A stretch of DNA of 41,741 nucleotides from Myxococcaceae bacterium. GTDB lineage: Bacteria > Myxococcota > Myxococcia > Myxococcales > Myxococcaceae. The DNA is taken from positions 1 through 41,741 of the forward strand of contig JADCJJ010000039.1 in assembly GCA_020247085.1 (NCBI GenBank), written 5' to 3'. How positions within the stretch are numbered: position 1 is the stretch's first letter; each line of letters starts with the position of its first letter. The notes beneath the pieces are model-generated. The model was not told the DNA's origin. It saw nothing but the letters and a program-made list of their open reading frames with translations, and made no database searches. Position numbers and translations under genes: made by a program. Shown in pieces: positions 8,868 to 17,743 of the stretch.

Positions 8868-10619
8868 ATGAGACTCTCGGCCTTCGCGCTGGCAGGGGTG
8901 GTGGGACTGGCGGGCGGCGTCTTCGTCAGCAGCTGCGGTCCGGTGCGACCGGCCTGCACGCCCTCGTCGTGCAGCACCGGCTGCTGTGACGGGCTCACCG
9001 GCCGCTGCGTGCTCGACACCTCGTCGACGCAGTGCGGGCAGCGCGGAGAGACGTGCAAGGCCTGCATGTTGAGCGAGGTGTGCACGCTGGGCGTCTGCAG
9101 CAGCTCGAGCCTCGGCGGGGTGGGCGGCGGGAGCGCGGGTGGCTTCACTGGCGGCGGGAGCGCGGGCGGCTTCACTGGCGGCGGGAGCGCGGGCGGCGGG
9201 AGCGCGGGTGGCTTCACGGGTGGCGGGAGCGCGGGCGGCTTCACGGGCGGCGGGAGCGCGGGTGGCTTCACGGGTGGCGGGAGCGCGGGTGGCTTCACTG
9301 GCGGCGGGAGCGCCGGTGGCTTTACGGGCGGCGGGAGCGCCGGTGGCTTCGGCGGGGGTCCGCCGTCGTGCAGCACGGCGAACTGCAGCAGCGGGTGCTG
9401 CAGCGGCACGACCTGCGTCCAGGCGCCGTCGAACGGCACGAACCAGACGTGCGGCTTCGGCGGCCTGCCCTGCGCGACGTGCGGCTTCGGCCAGACGTGC
9501 AATCAGGTGACGCTGACGTGCCAGGGCGGCAGCGGCGGCGGGACGGCCGGCGGCAGCGCGACGGGCGGCGGCTTCGCTGGTGGAAGCTCGGGCGGTGGGC
9601 CCTCGGGCGACGGCTGCTTCGACGTCGCGCCCGTCACGCTGTTCGGCAACGCGGCGGTGGTGACGGGGAGCCTGCAAGGCCTCTTCAACGACACCAGCGC
9701 GTGCTCGGGCGCAGGGCCCGACATCGTCTACTCGGTGACGCTCCCGCAGGAGGGGGTGCTGAGCGCGCAGGTGACGACGGGTGGCTTCATTCCACGCCTC
9801 AACGTGCGCGCCCTCTGCAGCTCGACGACGACGCTCGCGTGCGCCACGGCGAGCGCGTCGGTGAGCACCAGCCTCACGACGCCGCAGCTCACGCCGGGCA
9901 CGTACTTCATCTGGGTCGACTCGGCCGCCACCTCGTCAGGCGCCTCGTTCACGCTCTCGCTCACCTTTACGCCCGCGGGAGGCACGGGCGGTGGTGGCGC
10001 CGGCGGTGGATTCGCCGGTGGCACGGCCGGGGGGCCCGGGGGGAGCTACGTGTCGTCGAGCATCGCGGCGTCCTGCGATGACCTCACCTTCGGCGCGACG
10101 GAGCTGCTGTCGGCGTCGACCAGCCCCGTGCTCTCGGACGACGTCGCGACGTCGGTGCTGAACACGCCCATCGTCTTCCCGTTCTTCGGCACGGTGACCC
10201 CGTTCTACGGCGTGCAGTCGAACGGCATGGTGCAGTTCTTCACCTCGTCGGCGAGCTCCGTGTCCACGGCATTCACGAACGCCAACATCCCCTCGATGTC
10301 CAGCCCCAACGGCTTCGCCGCGCCCTACTGGGATGACTTGTACTTGATGCCGCGGACGCCGGGGGCGTGGATTCGCCGCGGCGTCTTCTCGACTGGTGGT
10401 AGCCGCTTTACCGTGAGCTGGAGTGAGGTCGCGGGCGCGGGCACCGAGTTCCAGGCGAAGTTCTTCGCCACCGGCGTCATCGAGTTCCACTATTGCAACA
10501 TGGGCAGCCTGACCGGCTCCAGCGCGACCGTCGGCGTCGAAGACCCCGGAGGCCTCACGGGTACCCAGCCGGCGCTGCCGCCCGTCCTCACCGGCTCGGG
10601 CATTCGGTTCACGCCCTGA
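8868..10619 (+). CDS. Lipoprotein with Gly/Ser-rich repeat stalk, PPC-like and nidogen-like domains
   Basis: ATG 8868 is chosen because it opens a signal ending in FVSSC. The 583-residue protein has a Cys-rich head, then a low-complexity stalk of near-identical GGGSAGGFTG decapeptides (about residues 84-163). A second Cys module follows (C-S-T-A-N-C-S-S-G-C-C-S-G-T-T-C), then a PPC-like beta domain (about 245-368, ending Y-F-I-W-V-D and S-F-T-L-S-L), a second Gly linker, and a C-terminal domain with V-F-P-F-F-G, S-N-G-M-V-Q-F, A-P-Y-W-D-D-L and G-V-I-E-F-H-Y, as in NIDO-like extracellular domains. It appears to be a stalked surface protein. It sits 83 bases after the choice-of-anchor-D pair and may belong to the same transcript. 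Confidence 0.82.
   Translation: MRLSAFALAGVVGLAGGVFVSSCGPVRPACTPSSCSTGCCDGLTGRCVLDTSSTQCGQRGETCKACMLSEVCTLGVCSSSSLGGVGGGSAGGFTGGGSAGGFTGGGSAGGGSAGGFTGGGSAGGFTGGGSAGGFTGGGSAGGFTGGGSAGGFTGGGSAGGFGGGPPSCSTANCSSGCCSGTTCVQAPSNGTNQTCGFGGLPCATCGFGQTCNQVTLTCQGGSGGGTAGGSATGGGFAGGSSGGGPSGDGCFDVAPVTLFGNAAVVTGSLQGLFNDTSACSGAGPDIVYSVTLPQEGVLSAQVTTGGFIPRLNVRALCSSTTTLACATASASVSTSLTTPQLTPGTYFIWVDSAATSSGASFTLSLTFTPAGGTGGGGAGGGFAGGTAGGPGGSYVSSSIAASCDDLTFGATELLSASTSPVLSDDVATSVLNTPIVFPFFGTVTPFYGVQSNGMVQFFTSSASSVSTAFTNANIPSMSSPNGFAAPYWDDLYLMPRTPGAWIRRGVFSTGGSRFTVSWSEVAGAGTEFQAKFFATGVIEFHYCNMGSLTGSSATVGVEDPGGLTGTQPALPPVLTGSGIRFTP
9119..9355 (+). repeat. In-frame tandem 27-30 bp repeats encoding GGGSAGGFTG
   Basis: About eight near-identical units of about 30 bases lie head to tail inside the preceding gene, one of them shortened. 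They differ mainly at silent positions (ggt/ggc, act/acg) and all keep frame. This pattern is expected to change copy number by recombination or slippage without breaking the reading frame. Confidence 0.9.
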
Positions 10620-10620
10620 C

Positions 10621-10639
10621 GCTCCTCGAACACCGGAGC
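10621..10639. terminator. Hairpin between convergent genes, possible bidirectional terminator
   Basis: GCTCC and GGAGC flank a nine-base loop in the 23-base gap between two convergent genes. No T-tract is present, so the call rests on position and symmetry only. Confidence 0.3.
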
Positions 10640-10642
10640 CTC

Positions 10643-11413
10643 TCAGAGCAGGTCGTCGCAGGGCGTACCGAGCTTCTCGCCGGTGTATGGCCCGAGGTCG
10701 ACGTAGAGCATTCGGGCGTTGCGCGGCGAAGAGAGGTCAACCCGGGTGAGGGGCGTGGTCACCTTGCCCTTGAGCCACTTTGACTCGTCGCCGCTGGTGA
10801 CGAGCCGCAGGGAGCCGTCCTTCGTGGCGAAGATCTGCCCCTGGTCGTCGTCGACGACGTCCTTCAGCGAGGCGAGCTTCATCTTGCCGCGGGGCCCGAT
10901 GAAGACGCGCCAGTCGCGCCGCTCCGGTGAGTCGGTGCGGAGCCGGTCGACGAGGTAGTAGACGCCGGTGTCGTCGCGGAACAGGTGCTCGGGGCGCCGG
11001 GTCCACAGCGAGCCGCGAAAGGTGGCGGCCTCGAGGAGCTTCGCGGCCTCGGGCGCGGCGAGCCGGGTGAGCATGTTCTTTCCCACGCCGCAGGCGACCT
11101 CGTAGACGCGCCCCTCGTCAGCCATCGAGAACGAGGCGTTCTCCTGGTACTGCCGCTGCACCCGCGGGTCCCAGAACGACATCGACCACGAGTCGACGCC
11201 GTCCACGCTGATGCTCACGACGTGCAGGAAGTGGAACGTCTTGCCGTCGCCGTAGAAGGTGGGCCCCGACGTCGGCGCCTTCGCGTTGTACGCGAGGTAG
11301 TGGCCCTTGCCATCGGTCAGCACCGCCAGGTCGGCCATCTCCTTCGACACGTCCACGACCAGGTCAGGCCCCGTCTGCGAGAGGGTGAGGAGCAGGGTGG
11401 CGAGCGCGAGCAT
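10643..11413 (-). CDS. Secreted protein of unknown function
   Basis: The 256-residue protein begins with a short hydrophobic segment (MLALATLLLTL) that could be a signal peptide with cleavage near SQT-GPD. The rest is rich in beta-type strands and aromatic residues (D-S-W-S-M-S-F-W-D, G-V-Y-Y-L-V-D, W-R-V-F-I-G-P-R-G-K) and ends with G-T-P-C-D-D-L-L. Two Cys residues occur (one in E-V-A-C-G-V-G, one near the C-terminus). No catalytic motif or known family is recognisable. It is transcribed divergently from the kinase gene, with about 160 bases between them. Codon bias is strong across the whole frame, so the gene is very probably real. Confidence 0.8.
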   Translation of the reverse strand: MLALATLLLTLSQTGPDLVVDVSKEMADLAVLTDGKGHYLAYNAKAPTSGPTFYGDGKTFHFLHVVSISVDGVDSWSMSFWDPRVQRQYQENASFSMADEGRVYEVACGVGKNMLTRLAAPEAAKLLEAATFRGSLWTRRPEHLFRDDTGVYYLVDRLRTDSPERRDWRVFIGPRGKMKLASLKDVVDDDQGQIFATKDGSLRLVTSGDESKWLKGKVTTPLTRVDLSSPRNARMLYVDLGPYTGEKLGTPCDDLL

Positions 11414-11575
11414 GGGTCGGTTCTACCTCGCTGAGTCCGGGTTCAGGGAGGGGATGCAGCGCGACGGCAGACCGTGCACGGGGCGAGGGGGGGACTGGGC
11501 TCGCGAGCGCCGGCGCGGCCTTGCGCCACAAAGCGTCGCCCACCCCGGCGCCAACGGTGAGAGAGTAGCGGCGGC

Positions 11576-13276
<1,701 letters not shown>

Positions 13277-13293
13277 GGCGCGCCCCCGTCGTG

Positions 13294-13333
13294 GGAGCGC
13301 CGCGCTCCGACGTCGGGCCTCGCCCGAAGGCCC
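13294..13333 (+). terminator. Two consecutive hairpins downstream of the kinase
   Basis: GGAGCG/CGCTCC (13294-13308, loop 3) is followed by GGGCCT/AGGCCC (13315-13333, loop 7). They stand 18-57 bases after the kinase stop and could end its transcript. Neither has a T-tract. The rest of the spacer to 13545 shows no convincing gene. Confidence 0.4.
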
Positions 13334-13545
13334 TGAGGTCGCTGGCGCTCAAGCGCGCCGTGTCAAGCCTGCCCTTGAGTTCGCCGGGGTGAAGGGGCGA
13401 GTTCGACGTCGAGACGCTCGCGCACCGAGCCTCGAGCGGGCGCAGGCTTTGCGCCGGGCTGGGGCCTCCACGATGGGGTGGGGCCGGGTGCGCCTCGACC
13501 ACCGTGCGTTACCGTCGCCATGTCCCCGAGCAGAGGAGCGAGGCC

Positions 13546-14241
13546 ATGCAGCGACCCGGACCAGCCTTCACCCACGGACCCACCGGCGCGCCGAGGCCCT
13601 CGTGGAGGGCCCACTTCATGCGAATGGGCGTGACGGACGCGCGGGTGCTGGCGGCGGCCAACGCCGTCGACCGCGCCGACTTCCTCGAGCCCGGGCAGCG
13701 GGCCTTCGCCTGGCAGGACCAGCCGGTGCTCATCGGCTACGGACAGACGAACAGCCAGCCGTCGCTCATCGCGCTGACGCTCCAACTGGCCGCGCTGACT
13801 CCGGAGAGCCGGGTGCTCGAGGTGGGCGCGGGCTGCGGTTACCAGACGGCGCTGCTGTCGAAGCTGTGCCGCGACGTCTACGCCGTCGACATCGTCGCGC
13901 CGCTGGTGGAGCGGGCGCGGGGGACGCTCGCCCGGCTCGGCGCCACCAACGTGCACCTGCGCGCCGCCGACGGGTACCTCGGCTGGCCCGAGGCGTCGCC
14001 CTTCGACGCCATCATCGTTGCCGCTGGAGCGCCGCGGGTGCCGGCACCGCTGCTCGAGCAACTGGCGCCGGGCGGCAGGCTCGTCATCCCCGTCGGCCCG
14101 CCCGAGGCGCTGGAGCTCAAGGTGCTGACGAAGACGGCCGCCGGCGCCATCAGCGAGGCGGCGCTGTTTCCGGTGCGCTTCGTGCCGCTCACCGGCGCGC
14201 ACGCCGACGCCGACCGCGCCGAGGCCGGGCTCTCGCGCTGA
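13546..14241 (+). CDS. pcm: Protein-L-isoaspartate O-methyltransferase
   Basis: The enzyme transfers a methyl group from S-adenosylmethionine to isoaspartyl residues of damaged proteins in the cytosol, starting their repair. ATG 13546 is preferred over the upstream ATG 13504 because AGAGGAG lies 8-14 bases before it. The 231-residue product is near family length. It shows the substrate motif GQTNSQPS (about residues 66-73), the SAM-binding motif I VLEVGAGCGYQ (90-100), an acidic residue in VYAVDI, and FDAIIVAAGAP and GGRLVIPVGP as later motifs. The usual family end (PVRFVPLTG) is followed by about 14 extra residues. Its last 89 bases are part of a tandem duplication that continues beyond the stop. 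Confidence 0.92.
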   Translation: MQRPGPAFTHGPTGAPRPSWRAHFMRMGVTDARVLAAANAVDRADFLEPGQRAFAWQDQPVLIGYGQTNSQPSLIALTLQLAALTPESRVLEVGAGCGYQTALLSKLCRDVYAVDIVAPLVERARGTLARLGATNVHLRAADGYLGWPEASPFDAIIVAAGAPRVPAPLLEQLAPGGRLVIPVGPPEALELKVLTKTAAGAISEAALFPVRFVPLTGAHADADRAEAGLSR

Positions 14242-14397
14242 CGCAGCCGTGCGCGGCGCCAGGGCCGGGCGCCCTCGGCGAGGCGGCGCTGTTTCCGGTG
14301 CGCTTCGTGCCGCTCACCGGCGCGCACGCTGGCGCCGACCGCGCCGAGGCGGGCTCTCGCGCTGACGCAGCCGTGCGCGGCGCCAAGGCCCGGCGCA
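14153..14397 (+). repeat. Tandem duplication (about 125 bp) of the pcm 3' end
   Basis: Bases from 14153 recur from 14278 with an offset of 125, dropping to 124 after a one-base difference near 14227/14351. The copies share the segment encoding EAALFPVRFVPLTGAHA and the post-stop sequence acgcagccgtgcgcggcgcc. Copy one includes the pcm stop; copy two is untranslated or read out of frame. Confidence 0.92.
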
Positions 14398-14500
14398 AGA
14401 CCTGCGCGGGGCGCGCACGCTTCGCGGTGCCTTCTGGAGCGGCCCGTGCCGTTCCGAGATGTTGCGGGCCGCGCATGGGAAATGCTTACGCCACACCGCC

Positions 14501-15742
14501 ATGACGGCCGTCGAGCGAGCGCCTGGCGTCGAGAAGCAGCGCGTGCCGCTGACGGAGCTGATTGCGCGCGAGGAGCGCCGGGCCCGGCGCCGCCGGTGGT
14601 GGTGGGCGCTGGCGGCGCTGCTGGTGCCAGCGCTGGGCGTGGGCTTGTGGGCGCTGCTGCGGCCGCGTCCGGTGCCCCTGGCCGCCCGCTTCCGGCAGCA
14701 GGCCGTCAAGCGCGGCGACCTCGTGCGCGAGGTGCGCGCCACCGGCCAGGTGCAGGCGGTGACGACGGTGCTGGTGGGCGCTGAGCTCTCGGGGCGCATC
14801 GCCACGGTGAACGTCGACTACAACGACCGCGTCACCGCGGGCCAGGTGATGGCCACCTTCGACCGGGCGTCGCTCGAGGCGCAGCGCGCACAGACGACGG
14901 CCCTGGTGACGGCCGCCCGGGCGGCGACGGCCCAGGCGAGGGCCGACGTCGTGCAGGCCCGCCGCGGGCGCGCCCGTGCCGACGAGCTCTTCCGGCAGCG
15001 CGCCATCAGCTCGACGGAGCACGAGGCCGCGGTGACGGGGGCGATGGTGGCCGAGGCGCGGCTCCGGGCCGCCGAGGCGCAGCTCGCCGCGCAAGCGGCC
15101 AACGCCGTCGTGGCGAAGACGAACCTCGAGCATGCCGTCATTCGTGCGCCCATCGACGGCGTCGTCATCACCCGCAACGTCGACCCGGGGCAGACGGTGG
15201 CGTCGATGCTGACCACCCCGACGCTCTTCACCGTCGCCGCCGACCTGACGCGCATGGAGGTCGTCGCCGCGGTGGACGAGGGCGACATCACGCAGGTGCA
15301 GCCGGAGCAGCCCGTCACGTTCTCGGTGACGGCCTGGCCGGAGCGCACCTTTCAGGGCGTGGTGGCCGAGGTGCGCAACGCCCCGCGCGTCGTGCAGGAC
15401 GTCGTCAGCTACGACGCCGTCGTCACCGTCGACAACGCCGACCGCTCGCTCAAGCCCGGCATGACGGCGTCGCTGCGCATCCGCACGGGGGCCGTCAGCG
15501 GCGCCGTCTCGGTGCCCAACACGGCGCTGCACTTCACCCCGCCGGGGCAGACGCGACCCGGGCCGGGCGCGGGCGTGTGGGTGCTCCAGGGCGAGGCGGT
15601 GGCCTTCGTGCCCGCCGAGCCGGGCCTGTCCGACGGAGAGTGGACCGAGGTGCGCCGAGGCGTGCTCGAGCCCGGCCGCGCGGTGCTCGTCGACCTGAGC
15701 CCGCAGGGGAAGGTGGCCTATGGCGTCGCCCACGCGCCATGA
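14501..15742 (+). CDS. MacA-like periplasmic adaptor (HlyD/membrane fusion family) of an ABC efflux pump
   Basis: ATG 14501 starts a 413-residue protein with a basic n-region and one membrane helix (WWWALAALLVPALGVGLWALL, about residues 34-54). The fusion-protein core follows: a biotinyl-lipoyl half (GQVQAVTTVLVGAELSGRIA, VNVDYNDRVTAGQVMATFD), a long Ala/Arg-rich alpha-helical hairpin (about 110-200), the second lipoyl half (IRAPIDGVVITRNVDPGQTV), a beta-barrel domain and the membrane-proximal end (LKPGMTASLRI). It would bridge the inner-membrane ABC pump to an outer-membrane channel. The ATPase gene starts within its last codons (overlap at 15720-15742), so the two are translationally coupled. 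No TolC-like gene lies in the window. Confidence 0.9.
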   Translation: MTAVERAPGVEKQRVPLTELIAREERRARRRRWWWALAALLVPALGVGLWALLRPRPVPLAARFRQQAVKRGDLVREVRATGQVQAVTTVLVGAELSGRIATVNVDYNDRVTAGQVMATFDRASLEAQRAQTTALVTAARAATAQARADVVQARRGRARADELFRQRAISSTEHEAAVTGAMVAEARLRAAEAQLAAQAANAVVAKTNLEHAVIRAPIDGVVITRNVDPGQTVASMLTTPTLFTVAADLTRMEVVAAVDEGDITQVQPEQPVTFSVTAWPERTFQGVVAEVRNAPRVVQDVVSYDAVVTVDNADRSLKPGMTASLRIRTGAVSGAVSVPNTALHFTPPGQTRPGPGAGVWVLQGEAVAFVPAEPGLSDGEWTEVRRGVLEPGRAVLVDLSPQGKVAYGVAHAP

Positions 15743-16454
15743 GACGGTGACGGGCCCGGCGCCGCTCCTGGCGCTCGCAGGCGTCACCAAGGTGTACGGC
15801 GTCGGCGAGGCGGCGGTACGGGCGCTCGACGGCGTCGACTTCGAGGTGTGGCCCGGCGACTTCGTGGCCATCACCGGCGCCTCGGGGAGTGGCAAGACGA
15901 CGGTGGTGAGCATTCTCGGGTGCCTCGAGGCGTCGAGCGCCGGCGAGTACCGCATCGAGGGGGTGTCGGTGCAGGCGCTGTCGGCCGACGTGCTGGCCGC
16001 GCTGCGCAACGCGAAGTTCGGCTTCGTCTTCCAGAACTACAACCTGCTCTCGCGCACCAGCGCGCTCGAGAACGTCGCGCTGCCGCTGGTGTACGCCGGC
16101 GTCGGCCGCGTCGAGCGCGAGGCGCGGGCCCGGGCCGCCCTGGCCGAGGTGGGGCTCGAGGGGCGCGAGGAGAGCCGCTCGAACCAGCTGTCGGGCGGGC
16201 AGCAGCAGCGCGTCGCCATCGCCCGCGCGCTGGTGAACGCGCCCGAGGTCATCCTGGCCGATGAGCCCACCGGCAACCTCGACTCGCGCACGGGCCGCGA
16301 CATCATGGAACTCTTGTCGGGTCTCAACCGCGACCGGGGCATCACCGTGCTGATGGTGACGCACGACCCGGCCTGCGCCGCCTGGGCGCGCCGGCGCGTC
16401 GTCTTTCAGGACGGGCGCATCCGCTCGGACACGCGCGGCGAGGTGGCGGCGTGA
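15720..16454 (+). CDS. MacB/LolD-type ABC transporter ATP-binding protein
   Basis: The 244-residue ATPase has all the ABC motifs: Walker A GASGSGKT (53-60), Q-loop in FVFQNYNLL, signature LSGGQQQR (about 158-165), Walker B VILADEPTGNLD (about 177) and the H-loop MVTHD (about 212). The TGNLDS after Walker B and the FVFQNYNLL loop are typical of the LolD/MacB/FtsE class, which power mechanotransmission by four-helix permeases rather than substrate passage through the membrane. It overlaps the adaptor gene upstream by 23 bases, and its stop overlaps the GTG start of the permease, so all three are made as one unit. Confidence 0.94.
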   Translation: MASPTRHETVTGPAPLLALAGVTKVYGVGEAAVRALDGVDFEVWPGDFVAITGASGSGKTTVVSILGCLEASSAGEYRIEGVSVQALSADVLAALRNAKFGFVFQNYNLLSRTSALENVALPLVYAGVGRVEREARARAALAEVGLEGREESRSNQLSGGQQQRVAIARALVNAPEVILADEPTGNLDSRTGRDIMELLSGLNRDRGITVLMVTHDPACAAWARRRVVFQDGRIRSDTRGEVAA

Positions 16455-17662
16455 CGCTCCCGGCCACCGCGTCGCTCGCCTTCACCGCGCTGATGCGCAA
16501 CCGGCTGCGCTCGCTCCTCACCATGCTGGGCGTCGTCATCGGCGTGGGCGCGGTGCTGATGATGCAGGCGACGGGGCGCGGGGCGACGGCCTACGTCGGC
16601 GACACCATCTCGGCGATGGGGAGCAACCTGCTGATGGTCATCCCCGGGTCGCCGCGCCGGCAGATGGGCGGCGGCATGACGGCGCCGCTCTTCACCGTCG
16701 CCGACGTCGAGGCGGTGCGGCGACGGGCCCACGACCTCGACGCGCTGGCCGCGGTGACGACGCGCCCGATGCGCCTGGTGGCGGGGGCGAACAACCGCAT
16801 CGTCAGCGTGGGCGGCGTGTCGCCCGAGTTCCTCTCGATTCGGGGCTGGGGGGTCGCCGACGGGCGCACCCTCACGCGGGAGGACGAGCGGCAGGCGGCG
16901 CAGGTGTGCGTGCTGGGCAAGACGGTGCGCGACGCGCTGTTCCCCGGCGGGCCGGCCTTGGGCCAGGAGCTGCGCGTGCACGAGCTGTCGTGCCGCGTCG
17001 TCGGCGTGCTCGAGGCGAAGGGCGCGTCGGCCTTCGGCATGGACCAGGACGACGTCATGTACCTGCCCTTCTCGACGTTCTCGCGCCGCGTGCTGGGGAG
17101 CGAGCGGGTGGCCTTCATGATGGCGCGGGCGCCCTCGCCGGACCGCATCGACGACCTCAAGGCGCAGCTCGAGGCCGTCATGCGCGAGCGCCGCCGCATC
17201 CTCGAGGGGGACGAAGACGACTTCGCGGTGCGCGACCCGCGCGAGCTGCAGGCGGTGCTCGACCAGGTGACGGGCGTGCTCACCACCTTCCTGCTGGGGG
17301 TGGCGGGCATCAGCCTGGTCGTCGGCGGCATCGGCATCATGAACATCATGCTGGTGTCGGTGACCGAGCGGACGAGAGAGATTGGCGTGCGCCTCGCCGT
17401 CGGCGCGCGGCCCCGCGACATCCTCAGCCAGTTCCTCGTCGAGGCGGTGGCGCTGTCGGCGGCCGGGGGGCTGCTCGGCATCCTCCTCGGCCTCGCCGGT
17501 GCGTGGGGCCTGGCGAAGGCCATCTCGGTGCCCTTCGTCTTCCCGGCCGCGGCCATTCCCGTCGCCTTCGGCGTGTCGCTGCTGGTGGGCGTGGTGTTCG
17601 GCGTCTTCCCGGCGCGCAAGGCGGCGCGGCTCAACCCGCTGGCGGCGCTGCGCTTCGAGTGA
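16451..17662 (+). CDS. MacB-type ABC transporter permease (FtsX domain)
   Basis: GTG 16451 overlaps the stop of the ATPase. The 403-residue protein has one N-terminal membrane helix (MLGVVIGVGAVLMMQ), a large periplasmic region (about residues 45-270) including the MacB core motif MGSNLLMVIPG, and three C-terminal helices beginning FLLGVAGISLVVGGIGIMNI. The conserved V-T-E-R-T-R-E-I-G-V-R-L-A-V-G-A-R loop follows, and the protein ends P-A-R-K-A-A-R-L-N-P-L-A-A-L-R-F-E. This is the MacB topology with the ATPase as a separate chain. Together with the adaptor it should form a tripartite export pump for peptides, lipids, toxins or antibiotics; the cargo is not evident. Confidence 0.93.
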   Translation: MTLPATASLAFTALMRNRLRSLLTMLGVVIGVGAVLMMQATGRGATAYVGDTISAMGSNLLMVIPGSPRRQMGGGMTAPLFTVADVEAVRRRAHDLDALAAVTTRPMRLVAGANNRIVSVGGVSPEFLSIRGWGVADGRTLTREDERQAAQVCVLGKTVRDALFPGGPALGQELRVHELSCRVVGVLEAKGASAFGMDQDDVMYLPFSTFSRRVLGSERVAFMMARAPSPDRIDDLKAQLEAVMRERRRILEGDEDDFAVRDPRELQAVLDQVTGVLTTFLLGVAGISLVVGGIGIMNIMLVSVTERTREIGVRLAVGARPRDILSQFLVEAVALSAAGGLLGILLGLAGAWGLAKAISVPFVFPAAAIPVAFGVSLLVGVVFGVFPARKAARLNPLAALRFE

Positions 17663-17743
17663 GGGCGCGGGGCGTCGCGACTCTTGGCTTGGCAGTTCAC
17701 CCGCGGCGAGACAAGATGCGGCGCTGACTCGGGAGCGGTGCTC

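Noticed and set aside
9119-9355. CRISPR array
   Set aside because: The repeats are contiguous, in frame and without unique spacers; they encode a Gly/Ser stalk.
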